Assembly (NCBI RefSeq): GCF_004770745.1
Contig: NZ_RQGD01000035.1
Coordinates: 316,874 to 380,873 of the forward strand
Direction: 5' to 3'
DNA length: 64,000 bases
Source: Leptospira ognonensis
Lineage (GTDB): Bacteria > Spirochaetota > Leptospiria > Leptospirales > Leptospiraceae
A program made the position numbers and the translations under genes. This document shows positions 44,550 through 53,318 of the stretch, one piece after another; the stretch's first letter is position 1; each line of letters begins with the position of its first letter. Below the pieces are notes generated by a model. That model had not been told where the DNA came from. It worked only from the letters and a program-made list of their open reading frames with translations, and did no database searches.

Positions 44550-45645
44550 TAAGGACTGGCATCTCCACATTTTCGTAGAGTAAATTTCGTCGCACTGGTG
44601 TAAATCCACCCTCTTTTAGAAACTTTTGAGCCTCTTTTTCAGACTTGAGTCCAAAAGAACGAAGGACATTTTCTTCGATTACCACAGACGATATATCATC
44701 TGCTCCACTCAAGAGGGCTAATTGGCCGACACCTTTTCCAAGCACCATAACGGAAGTTTCCATATGAGCGATGTTATCAAAAAAGATACGGCAGATTCCC
44801 AAAACTTTCAGGTATTCATGTGTTGGAACCGAACGAATTTTAAATCTTTTTGTCTGTGGCTGAAAGGTCCACGGGATAAAAGACAAAAAACCACCGGTTC
44901 GATCTTGAAGGTCTCGGATGACTTGCAAATGTTCGATTACCTCTTCCTGAGTTTCTTCCGATCCGAATACGACATTGGCAGATCCGGGAAGACCCACTTC
45001 ATGGCAGGTTTCCATGGCACGCACCCATTCAGTCACACTGGCCTTTTTGGGAGAGATGATCTCCCGCATTCTTTCGGTTAAGATTTCTGCTCCTGCTCCT
45101 GGCACGGAATCAAGTCCGATGGATTTTAACTCAATGAGAACGTCTCTCAATGGACGCTTGGTTATGGTTTCTAAATTGATGATTTCAACGGGGGAAAAGG
45201 CACGGATGTGCATGGAGGGAAATCTCTTTTTGATTCCCGAAATGATTTCAGTATAATAAGAAAAAGGAAGTTCTGGGTAGACACCCCCCTGCAAAAACAA
45301 CTGGTCGGCGCCCATCTCCATAGCAAAGTCCATTTTCTCTAAAATTTCATCCAAGGACAAAACATAGCCCTTACCATTGCCAATTTCATCCATAAAGGAG
45401 CAAAAACTACATTCTACATTGCAATAGTTTGTATAGTTCACGACACGAAACATGGTGTAGCTCGCTTCTGAGAGAGGTCTCACTTTTTCACGGAGATACC
45501 TGGCGACCATTTGGATTTTTAAGAAATCGGCTTCCTTGTAGAGAAGGATTGCCTCTTCCTTTGAGATTCTTTTGCCTTCGATGGCCTTGAGAAGAATGGC
45601 GTCTGCTGGGATTTCTGGTAAAAATTGAAAATGGGAGGGGATCAT
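44545..45645 (-). CDS. mqnC: Cyclic dehypoxanthinyl futalosine synthase MqnC
   Basis: MqnC is a radical SAM enzyme that cyclises dehypoxanthinyl futalosine on the way to menaquinone. The 366-residue protein has the cluster motif [10 protein letters not shown] (CxxxCxxC) and the MqnC-type segments [37 protein letters not shown] and GGVYPELPF. MqnE is the closest alternative, but these segments fit MqnC better. Together with mqnA at 8988 it shows use of the futalosine route. AGGTAG precedes the ATG at 45645. Confidence 0.88.
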   Translation of the reverse strand: MIPSHFQFLPEIPADAILLKAIEGKRISKEEAILLYKEADFLKIQMVARYLREKVRPLSEASYTMFRVVNYTNYCNVECSFCSFMDEIGNGKGYVLSLDEILEKMDFAMEMGADQLFLQGGVYPELPFSYYTEIISGIKKRFPSMHIRAFSPVEIINLETITKRPLRDVLIELKSIGLDSVPGAGAEILTERMREIISPKKASVTEWVRAMETCHEVGLPGSANVVFGSEETQEEVIEHLQVIRDLQDRTGGFLSFIPWTFQPQTKRFKIRSVPTHEYLKVLGICRIFFDNIAHMETSVMVLGKGVGQLALLSGADDISSVVIEENVLRSFGLKSEKEAQKFLKEGGFTPVRRNLLYENVEMPVLT

Positions 45646-45659
45646 TTGGCTACCTATGT

Positions 45660-45687
45660 TTGACTTGAGAAATCACTCTCTTATCAT
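45660..45687 (+). promoter_or_regulatory. Candidate promoter of the EtfD operon
   Basis: TTGACT (45660-45665) and TATCAT (45682-45687) are separated by 16 bases and lie about 80 bases before the EtfD start. The spacing is slightly short but both hexamers are good sigma-70 matches. Confidence 0.6.
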
Positions 45688-45691
45688 TTTA

Positions 45692-45721
45692 AAAAATGAA
45701 TTTTCCTGGACATTCATTTTT
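45692..45721. promoter_or_regulatory. Inverted repeat directly after the EtfD promoter
   Basis: AAAAATGAA and TTCATTTTT arms of nine bases flank a 12-base spacer, just downstream of the -10 box. It could be an operator for a repressor of fatty-acid oxidation genes or a leader hairpin. TGAA/TTCA half sites recall FadR-like operators, which is only suggestive. Confidence 0.5.
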
Positions 45722-45767
45722 CTAAGAAAAACCTAGGAAATACCAACACCTTAAGGGCAAAATATAA

Positions 45768-47870
45768 ATGGATATCGGAAGAATTCTCTTTCACCTACTA
45801 TTCACAGCATTCTTTATCGCGGCAAACGTAGTTTTCGCTCGAGCGATCATTTACCGTCTTCGGTTGATCTTCCAAGGAAGACCGGCATTCTTCAATGAAG
45901 ATGCTAAGAAAAATTTAAACCTTCCATTTCGCTTGAAGAGTTTTTTTGAAAACGTCATCCTGCAAAAGAAGAACTTCCGTGAACCACTTCGCGGTATCAT
46001 GCACGCCTTTATTTTTTATGGCTTCTTAGTCTATACCATTCACACAACAAGCCAAATGATTGCTGGTGTATTTGGTTATGCGATGGAAGACCCTTATCGT
46101 TTTATGCTACCCGATTTTCTTTTTGGAGAAAGCGCAAATCACGTTTATGAGCAAATCGTAAATTATGTTTCTCTACTTGTGTTAACGGGTCTTAGTTTCT
46201 TTGCTTGGAGACGATGGATCCAAAAAGCGAAAGGTCTAGATGTTCACTCACCTGCTTCAGCCATTGTCATAAGTATGATTGCTACTCTGATGGTTACTAC
46301 TCTACTGGGTAATGGTGCGAAAACCGTTGCTGCAACTTATTTTACAGAGCCTGGTCTGATTGATGGGATGATCGGAAGAGTATGGGAAATGGTTGGCGTA
46401 TCAAATTCTAGTGCCGATCTCGTTTTTCAAATCATGTGGTGGGGTCATATCGCTACCGTATTCTCTTTCATGCTTTATGTTCCTACATCAAAACATGCTC
46501 ACTTAATTTTTGCTCCTATCAATTATTTTTTTGCCACTGATACTCCTAAAGGTCAACTTTCAAAATTAAATCTGGAAGATGAAAATGCAGTATGGGGATC
46601 TAACAGAGTAGAAGATTTCCCATGGCCAAACCTTTTAGATGGAATGTCTTGTATCGAATGCGGGAGATGCCAAGTAGAATGTCCTGCCAATCGCACAGGA
46701 AAGATGCTTAATCCGAAAGCAATCATTGTTGAACTAAAACACCAGTTACTTGAGAAAATGCCACTTATTGATGCCGCACGTGCAGGCAAAACAAGAGAGG
46801 AAGCAGCGGAGGCAGTTGCTGCTCTAGATACAGGAGTGATCAATTCTCATGAAGGTTTGAGTGAAGAATCCATTTGGGGTTGTACAACTTGTTTTGCCTG
46901 CGTGGAAGCTTGTCCCGTTGGAAATAACCAAGTAAATGCCATTATAGAAATGCGAAGGCACTTAGTTCTTGCCGAATCAAAAATGAGTCCTGAACTTCAA
47001 AAAGCGTTCACAAATATGGAAAACAATTCGAACCCTTGGGGTGTAGGCGCGCATACAAGAGCAGACTGGGCACAGGGATTGGATGTTAAGGTTCTTGGTG
47101 AAACAGAAGATAAAAACATAGATATTCTCTATTGGGTTGGATGTGCAGGAGCTTTTGATGAGAGAAATAAGAAAATCTCACAAGACTTCGTTAAGATTAT
47201 GAAAAAGGCAAACGTCAATTTCGGTATCTTAGGAACAGAAGAAGGATGTTCCGGCGACTCAGCACGACGCGGTGGAAATGAGTATCTTTACCAAACCCTT
47301 GCACAACAAAACGTAGACACAATGAACGGTTATGGAGTTAAAAAGATTGTAACGGCATGTCCTCATTGTTACAATACAATCAAAAACGAATACCCACAGT
47401 TTGGCGGTAATTTTGATGTGGTCCACCACTCGGAATTTATCAACCAGCTCTCAAACGAAGGCAAAATTGACGTGAAAGTCGCTGATGACGCAGCCCAAGG
47501 AAAATTCACATACCACGATTCTTGTTATATCGGACGTTATAACAATAACTACGAAAACCCGAGAGACGTTGTGAAAAAGGTTTCTGGTGGTAAATTGGAA
47601 GAAGCAGTGGATCACCATTCAAAAGGTCTCTGTTGTGGTGCAGGTGGTGCGCAATATTGGATGGAAGAACATGTAGATGAGTCCAATCCAGAAAGCATGC
47701 GCGTCAATAGCAAGCGAACAGGTCAGCTACTAGATACAGGGGCAAGCACTATTGCAACTGCATGTCCGTTCTGTATCACCATGATTACAGATGGTGTCAA
47801 AGCAGCAGAAAAAATAGATTCTGTGAAAGTGAAAGACATCGCGGAGTTAGTTGCCGAGAACTTAAAGTAA
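45768..47870 (+). CDS. Membrane Fe-S oxidoreductase, probable ETF:quinone oxidoreductase EtfD
   Basis: A 700-residue protein. The N-terminal 270 residues have about five or six membrane helices of the NarI type; two 4Fe-4S motifs follow (CIECGRCQVECP and CTTCFACVEACP), then two CCG domains of HdrB/GlpC type (GCSGDSARRGG, SCYIGRY, GLCCGAGGAQYW). This architecture is that of EtfD/FixAB-linked quinone reductases that pass electrons from acyl-CoA oxidation, via electron-transfer flavoprotein, to menaquinone. This suits an organism that grows on fatty acids. etfAB are not adjacent. A promoter and inverted repeat lie upstream. Confidence 0.83.
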   Translation: MDIGRILFHLLFTAFFIAANVVFARAIIYRLRLIFQGRPAFFNEDAKKNLNLPFRLKSFFENVILQKKNFREPLRGIMHAFIFYGFLVYTIHTTSQMIAGVFGYAMEDPYRFMLPDFLFGESANHVYEQIVNYVSLLVLTGLSFFAWRRWIQKAKGLDVHSPASAIVISMIATLMVTTLLGNGAKTVAATYFTEPGLIDGMIGRVWEMVGVSNSSADLVFQIMWWGHIATVFSFMLYVPTSKHAHLIFAPINYFFATDTPKGQLSKLNLEDENAVWGSNRVEDFPWPNLLDGMSCIECGRCQVECPANRTGKMLNPKAIIVELKHQLLEKMPLIDAARAGKTREEAAEAVAALDTGVINSHEGLSEESIWGCTTCFACVEACPVGNNQVNAIIEMRRHLVLAESKMSPELQKAFTNMENNSNPWGVGAHTRADWAQGLDVKVLGETEDKNIDILYWVGCAGAFDERNKKISQDFVKIMKKANVNFGILGTEEGCSGDSARRGGNEYLYQTLAQQNVDTMNGYGVKKIVTACPHCYNTIKNEYPQFGGNFDVVHHSEFINQLSNEGKIDVKVADDAAQGKFTYHDSCYIGRYNNNYENPRDVVKKVSGGKLEEAVDHHSKGLCCGAGGAQYWMEEHVDESNPESMRVNSKRTGQLLDTGASTIATACPFCITMITDGVKAAEKIDSVKVKDIAELVAENLK

Positions 47871-47892
47871 ATCAGTCAATCAGGTGAGAAAG

Positions 47893-48705
47893 ATGATTCG
47901 GAAAGCAAATTTTTCGTTTTCACTTTTTCACCTGTTTTTTGTTATTCCCCTCCTAACACTTACTTCCATTCAGGCTGACGAAAGTCTCCCAGGACCTGGA
48001 AAAGATGGTATCACCATTACGGTGGAAAAAGGGCAAACTCTATCCGTCATTTCGAAAACCTATCTAGATGATCCCCGAAAATGGAAAGAGCTATTAAAAT
48101 CAAATAAGATAGACAATCCTAATTTGATCCTACCTGGCATGAAATTATGGATTCCTGCAAGTCTAGGAAAACGTCCCATTGCCGAGATCGCAAGATCCAG
48201 AGGCCAATCCTTTGTCTTTCTCCACTCTAAAAAAGAAACGAGCTGGTCGAATGCTTCTGCTGGCGTGGGTTTATTCCTTCGCGATGAGGCAAAAACAGAG
48301 GCGGACTCTTTACTCGAGCTGCATCTTGTCTCTGGATCTCAACTCGAACTGGCACCTAGCAGTCATGTACTGATTGAACGTGTAAAATCAGATACCGAAC
48401 CCGATACTTTCTTTTTACGTCGCGGACGAATGAAAGCTATCGTTTCGAAGAGTAATGGAACGACACTTAAGAAAATGTTTATTTTAAGAACACCTGCTGC
48501 CATTGCCGATGTGAAAGGTACTGAATTTCTAACCGAAGTCGATGAGAAAGAAAACACAAGTTTAGCTTGTTATGAAGGTAATGTAGCTGTATCTGCACAG
48601 AATGTTACCGTAGAAGTCAAAGCAGGTTATGCAACCTTTGTAGAGAAAGGCAAAGCACCGACCACACCTTTTCTCATACCAAACGCACCGAAGATAGAAC
48701 CATGA
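47893..48705 (+). CDS. Exported LysM and FecR-domain protein
   Basis: A 270-residue protein with a signal peptide (about 1-28, ending near IQA). A LysM domain (about 42-90, VEKGQTLSVISKTYLDDP to LPGMKLWIP) should bind peptidoglycan; a FecR domain follows (about 120-250, LELHLVSGSQLELAPSS, GRMKAIV, ADVKGTEFLTEV). FecR domains classically sense at the envelope. The ATG has AGGTGAG a few bases upstream; a GTG at 47884 is in frame. It overlaps the next gene by four bases. Confidence 0.83.
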   Translation: MIRKANFSFSLFHLFFVIPLLTLTSIQADESLPGPGKDGITITVEKGQTLSVISKTYLDDPRKWKELLKSNKIDNPNLILPGMKLWIPASLGKRPIAEIARSRGQSFVFLHSKKETSWSNASAGVGLFLRDEAKTEADSLLELHLVSGSQLELAPSSHVLIERVKSDTEPDTFFLRRGRMKAIVSKSNGTTLKKMFILRTPAAIADVKGTEFLTEVDEKENTSLACYEGNVAVSAQNVTVEVKAGYATFVEKGKAPTTPFLIPNAPKIEP

Positions 48706-49667
48706 GTTTCAAAAAATCTATCTACTGCCTGATTCTAATCACCGGCTTTCTCTCGAGTTTTGCACAACAGAATTCTGCGCTCGAAACAGAATCTGATGAA
48801 TTCAAAATGACTTTGCTTTTAGAAAAGGATAATCCAGCGATCAAAGAATTCGAAATCGAGTTTTGGAAAGAAATAGAAACAGATACGTCCAAAGAATTAC
48901 CGGTCCAAAAACTCTTAAAACCCGGTCGCAACGTAATCACAGCTCCGATGGATTCAAAGTACTTTCGAGTTAGAGCCGTTGCACTTCTAAACATTAGAGG
49001 GTATTGGACAGATTTCAATCCAATCAAACGATTTCCCCTTCAAAAAAATCCGAACCTTGCGGTAGTTTTAGACGTCCCAAAAATAAAGAACACCTCAGAC
49101 GTATTCTTAAAGGTAAAAAATCAAATCGGTCATGAAGATACCTTTCTTGTTTCCCCTGAGTTTATGATCCGAGAGAATTCGCAAAAAACCGTTCGCTATT
49201 TTTACAGACTGAATGATGCAGATTGGCGCCATCTCGCAGAACAAACGATTCAAATCAAGGATGAGGGTTCTTTTAAATTAGAATATTACGGTGTCGATTT
49301 ACTGGGTAATAAAGAGCCGATCCAACAAATTTCTTTTTCTGTTGACCGCACTCCACCTGAAACTCATCTACAATTTGAAGGAAATACCTTTTCCAATGAA
49401 CGTTTCTTTTTTCTAGCTCCAGACGTATCCATCCGACTATTCAGTATAGATAGTCTATCTGGTTTAGAAAAAACATATTTTCGATTTGGATGTCAACTTC
49501 CACTTCAGACGGTATGGAATGTTTACGAAGAAGCCATCAAAATCAAAAAACTCCAGGAATCAAAATGCAAACAAATTCTTTATCTTGAATACTATTCCAG
49601 AGATCGAGTAGGAAACACGGAATCTGTTAATCTAAAGGAAATCGCGCTTCCGATAAGAAATGATTAA
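48702..49667 (+). CDS. Exported OmpL47-like protein with Ig-like repeats
   Basis: A 321-residue exported protein (signal peptide about 1-21, FLSSFA). Two C-terminal segments, RYFYRLNDADWRHL to FKLEYYGVDLLGNKEP and KTYFRFGCQLP to LYLEYYSRDRVGNTES, have the YYxxDxxGN ending of OmpL47-type/chitobiase C-terminal Ig-like repeats, joined by VDRTPPETHL. Such repeats occur in leptospiral surface proteins. The role is unknown. It overlaps the FecR gene by four bases and the phosphatase gene by eight, so the three are probably translated together. Confidence 0.7.
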   Translation: MSFKKSIYCLILITGFLSSFAQQNSALETESDEFKMTLLLEKDNPAIKEFEIEFWKEIETDTSKELPVQKLLKPGRNVITAPMDSKYFRVRAVALLNIRGYWTDFNPIKRFPLQKNPNLAVVLDVPKIKNTSDVFLKVKNQIGHEDTFLVSPEFMIRENSQKTVRYFYRLNDADWRHLAEQTIQIKDEGSFKLEYYGVDLLGNKEPIQQISFSVDRTPPETHLQFEGNTFSNERFFFLAPDVSIRLFSIDSLSGLEKTYFRFGCQLPLQTVWNVYEEAIKIKKLQESKCKQILYLEYYSRDRVGNTESVNLKEIALPIRND

Positions 49668-51597
49668 TAAGGAGTTAAAGAATCGTTCTTTATCAAATTT
49701 CCGATCCTATTTCGAAATTTTTAAAACATTTTCCTTTTTAAAACTCTTCCTTTCCCTTCTTTTCCTAATTATATTTCCCTTCGCCATTTTCATCACGCAT
49801 TTTTTATATCGCGATTATAATAACACGCTGGACTGGAATTACCGATTTCAATTAACGCGAGTTCAGCTGATGTCAATCGATATCGAAAATCATATAAGAG
49901 ATCATCTCCTAACGCAAGCAAAGGAAAAAACTCACTTCTGGAATGGCAACTTAGAATCTTTGAAGGAAAATAATATCTTCAATGTTTGTTTAAAAAATGA
50001 AAACGATATCGAATTTTTCAAAAGGCAAAAAACATTTTTCTTTCCATGTTCCTTTGAGAATGCGCCAAAAAACTGGATCTTATTATATGATAACGGAATG
50101 GTATGGATTTACTCGGCTGATTTTCTTGAAGACCATCTTTTGGATTCACCTTTTAGTGAACCTAGTGAGTCAATTTTTTTAGTAAATCAGGATTCAAAAT
50201 TTGGAATTTCAAGCCAAATTGAAAATAATTTTCGTATCCCCGCCGAATGGATCTCTGTTTTAGGAACTCATACCGAACAGGAACAATCCCTTCCTAAAAT
50301 TCGAGACATACAGCTGGAAGGCAAAGGATTTTTTCTCTCAAGTTTCCCGATGTATGGCTTACCTTTCCATTTAATCGTAATCAGCCCGAAGGAAATTTTA
50401 CTCGAACCTGTCAGGATCAACCTGGTCAGAAACTTATTATTTCTTTCTCTATTATTTGTAGTAACTTTAATCCTTTCTGCCTGGATATCTGGAAGGGAAA
50501 TGGAAGACAAACGTAAATTAAATATCATATTCCGTGAATTTCCACATGCCGCCTTGTTATACGATTCCGATGGTGAAGTTCTTCTCAGCAATCCGAACTT
50601 AGAATCGAAAATTTCTATCTCTACTCTGGCCACCAGTGGACAAAATGTCCTACAAAAAATAAATGCCGAAGCAAAATCATTTTTAAAACAGGTTTCTCAA
50701 AATTCTAACGTTTTTGCGAATACACGAATTGAGGAATGGGAGGCAATTACAATGGATGGAGATCTCATCTATTTAGAGATTGCCTTACATCTTTGGTTTT
50801 TAGAAAACAATCAGACTACCCCTAGAGGGACGCTGATTCTCATACAAGATATCACGAGTAAAAAACTAGAATTTCAAACGGAGATGGTTTATGCAAAACA
50901 GTTGCAGAAGAAATATTTACCATCCGAAAAAATCAGCATCCCTGGTTTGCATTTTGAGAATATTTATATGCCATTACTGCAGGTGGGTGGTGACTATTAC
51001 GACTTCCTAAATTTGGGAAATAATAAATATATCTTCGTCTTAGGTGATATTGTGGGTCATGGTGTGCAAGCTGCCATGATGATGACTGTCGTTCGTGTCC
51101 TATTCCATCAGATTGTAAAAGAAACAACCGTTCCTGGAGAAATTTTATTAAAAATGAATGAAGGTGTTAGAACAAACCTTCCAGATTCGTATTCTTTCGT
51201 CCCTTTCCAATTTCTACTCTTTGATTTCAACATTTCTAAAATTTTTTATGGTAATGCAGGCCATCCCGGAGTCGTCCATATAACAGAAAATGACGTAGTC
51301 GATATCCCAGAGAGATTAAATCCAATGCTCGGCATTTTACCTACTTTTAGTCCCAAAATTAAAGAAATAAAGCTTTCCAAGGGAGATAGATTTTTTCTAT
51401 TTACGGATGGTTTATCAGACGTTCGAAATAATAGAAATGAGCAACTAGGCAATGATGAACTGGTAACATTTTTTATATCCTCAAAAACGAATCCTATCAT
51501 ACAAATCAAGGAAACCCTAATCGAAATGGTGAAAAACCATTCCCAAGGTGCATCCTACCCTGATGATATCACATGGATCGGCATTGAGATAATTTAG
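49660..51597 (+). CDS. Membrane SpoIIE-type PP2C phosphatase
   Basis: A 645-residue receptor-like phosphatase: membrane helix about 28-48, extracytoplasmic region about 50-250, second helix about 258-280, a PAS-like domain about 285-400 and a SpoIIE-type PP2C domain about 415-645. Metal motifs are VGGDYYDF, LGDIVGHGVQAA, FTDGLSD and YPDDITW. It may dephosphorylate an anti-sigma antagonist in response to an envelope signal passed by the FecR and OmpL47-like proteins encoded just upstream. No partner kinase or STAS protein is in the window. Confidence 0.88.
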   Translation: MINKELKNRSLSNFRSYFEIFKTFSFLKLFLSLLFLIIFPFAIFITHFLYRDYNNTLDWNYRFQLTRVQLMSIDIENHIRDHLLTQAKEKTHFWNGNLESLKENNIFNVCLKNENDIEFFKRQKTFFFPCSFENAPKNWILLYDNGMVWIYSADFLEDHLLDSPFSEPSESIFLVNQDSKFGISSQIENNFRIPAEWISVLGTHTEQEQSLPKIRDIQLEGKGFFLSSFPMYGLPFHLIVISPKEILLEPVRINLVRNLLFLSLLFVVTLILSAWISGREMEDKRKLNIIFREFPHAALLYDSDGEVLLSNPNLESKISISTLATSGQNVLQKINAEAKSFLKQVSQNSNVFANTRIEEWEAITMDGDLIYLEIALHLWFLENNQTTPRGTLILIQDITSKKLEFQTEMVYAKQLQKKYLPSEKISIPGLHFENIYMPLLQVGGDYYDFLNLGNNKYIFVLGDIVGHGVQAAMMMTVVRVLFHQIVKETTVPGEILLKMNEGVRTNLPDSYSFVPFQFLLFDFNISKIFYGNAGHPGVVHITENDVVDIPERLNPMLGILPTFSPKIKEIKLSKGDRFFLFTDGLSDVRNNRNEQLGNDELVTFFISSKTNPIIQIKETLIEMVKNHSQGASYPDDITWIGIEII

Positions 51598-53183
51598 TCA
51601 TTGATTGGCGGAGCAGTCAGGAGTTTAAGATCTTCATTATTTTTCTGAAAATAATTCATGTCCCACTCTGTATCAAACAAAAGGGAAACATTTCCAAACA
51701 TATCCTCGACTAAATTCGCATTGCTTGGAACTTTCGGAATATCTTCTGGGGAGATCCATCGGGAAACGCTATAAGGAAGTATATGCAAATTTGTTTCCGC
51801 ACTGTATTCATCCTTCAACCTTCTTTGAAAAACCTCAAACTGCAATTTTCCCATAGCGCCTATTATGGGAACACCTCCGCCTATCGATCGAGAGGTGAAC
51901 AAATGTAAAATTCCTTCTTCGGCGAGTTGATCCAGGCCTTTCTTAAAGGATTTTAACTGTAGGGTATCTTTACACGAAATTGTAGCAAATAGTTCTGGGG
52001 CAAAACTAGGTAGAGCTCTTAATAAGGGTGCGGCTCCATTTGATAGTATATCTCCAATTTTGAATGTACCTGGATTGACAAGCCCGATAATGTCACCCGG
52101 ATAGGCAAGATCTACCGTATTTCGGTCTTGTCCAAAAAAGGCAAAAGATGAGGAAAGTTTTACTTGTTTGTCCAATCGGTTGTGGTTTACATTCAAACCT
52201 CGCTCGAAAACTCCTGAACAGACACGCAAGAAAGCGATCCTATCTCGGTGCGCCTTATTCATGTTTGCTTGGACTTTAAAAACAAAAGCACTGAATGGGG
52301 AATTCACAGGGTCCAAAAGATTCCCATCCCGAAGTGGAACATGATCAGGCGCAGGTGCCAATGCTAAAAATTTATTTAGAAACAATTCAATTCCGAAATT
52401 GTTTACTGCTGACCCGAAATAAACAGGTGTTTCACGACCGACAAGGAAGGATGTAACATCCACAGGGCCGATTCCGTTTTCAACCAGATCAATTTGTTCA
52501 CGAAAGCTCGTGAGAATCTCTGCATCAAATTGGGCATCTAACTCGGGGTCGTTAGGTCCAGAGACTCGAAAGGCAGATTTCTGTTTGCCACCCGGAGTCC
52601 GATCAAAAAGAAAAAGTTGTTTTTCCCTGAGATCATACACTCCTTTAAAATCGAAACCAGTCCCTAGTGGCCAGACATCAGGAACCGCTTTAATCCCAAG
52701 AACTTTCTCGATTTCGTCAAGTAAGGCATAAAGGTCTTTGGTTGGTCGGTCCATCTTATTGATAAAAGTGATGATCGGAATGCCCCGATCCCGACATACG
52801 CGAAACAACTTCACGGTTTGCGGCTCGACACCCTTTCCTGCATCAAGAACCATCACCGCCGTGTCGGCCGCCATAAGCGTGCGATAGGTATCCTCAGAAA
52901 AGTCTTCGTGACCAGGCGTATCCAATAGGTTGAGGATAGCGTCTTTATATTCAAATTGTAGTGCAGCCGAGGTGATCGAAATCCCCCTTTCCTTTTCCAT
53001 TGCCATCCAATCTGAGGTCGCAGATTTACCCTGCTTTCTCGCTTTGACAGCTCCCGCCAGTTGTATGGCGCCTCCATAAAGGAGTAATTTCTCGGTCAGG
53101 GTCGTTTTTCCCGCATCTGGGTGGGCGATGATGGCAAAGGTTCGCCGTCGTTTCACTTCTTTTTCTATCAAATCAGGGGACAT
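51594..53183 (-). CDS. prfC: Peptide chain release factor 3
   Basis: RF3 is a GTPase that removes RF1/RF2 from the ribosome after termination. The 529-residue length fits. G motifs are AHPDAGKTTLTEKLLLYGG, DTPGHEDFSEDTYR and NKMDRPTKD, and the C-terminus has GGGVPIIGAMGKLQFEV. It is single, and its stop interlocks with that of the SpoIIE gene (TTAG). EF-G was considered, but the length and the KARKQGKSATSDWM switch region identify RF3. Confidence 0.96.
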   Translation of the reverse strand: MSPDLIEKEVKRRRTFAIIAHPDAGKTTLTEKLLLYGGAIQLAGAVKARKQGKSATSDWMAMEKERGISITSAALQFEYKDAILNLLDTPGHEDFSEDTYRTLMAADTAVMVLDAGKGVEPQTVKLFRVCRDRGIPIITFINKMDRPTKDLYALLDEIEKVLGIKAVPDVWPLGTGFDFKGVYDLREKQLFLFDRTPGGKQKSAFRVSGPNDPELDAQFDAEILTSFREQIDLVENGIGPVDVTSFLVGRETPVYFGSAVNNFGIELFLNKFLALAPAPDHVPLRDGNLLDPVNSPFSAFVFKVQANMNKAHRDRIAFLRVCSGVFERGLNVNHNRLDKQVKLSSSFAFFGQDRNTVDLAYPGDIIGLVNPGTFKIGDILSNGAAPLLRALPSFAPELFATISCKDTLQLKSFKKGLDQLAEEGILHLFTSRSIGGGVPIIGAMGKLQFEVFQRRLKDEYSAETNLHILPYSVSRWISPEDIPKVPSNANLVEDMFGNVSLLFDTEWDMNYFQKNNEDLKLLTAPPIND

Positions 53184-53318
53184 AAAGGCATTTCCATCTT
53201 GGGTGAAAAGTCATATCTGTCGAGAATAAAGAGGTGGAAAGCAAGTTTTGACGCAATTAAACGAGTTCTGGATTGACTTCTATATTATGTCCCATTAGAT
53301 AGGAAGGGGGAACCTGTT

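Noticed and set aside
53273..53301. TTGACT with TAGATA 17 bases later, before the NHL protein gene
   Set aside because: Transcription would begin inside the ribosome binding site, and the -10 match is poor.
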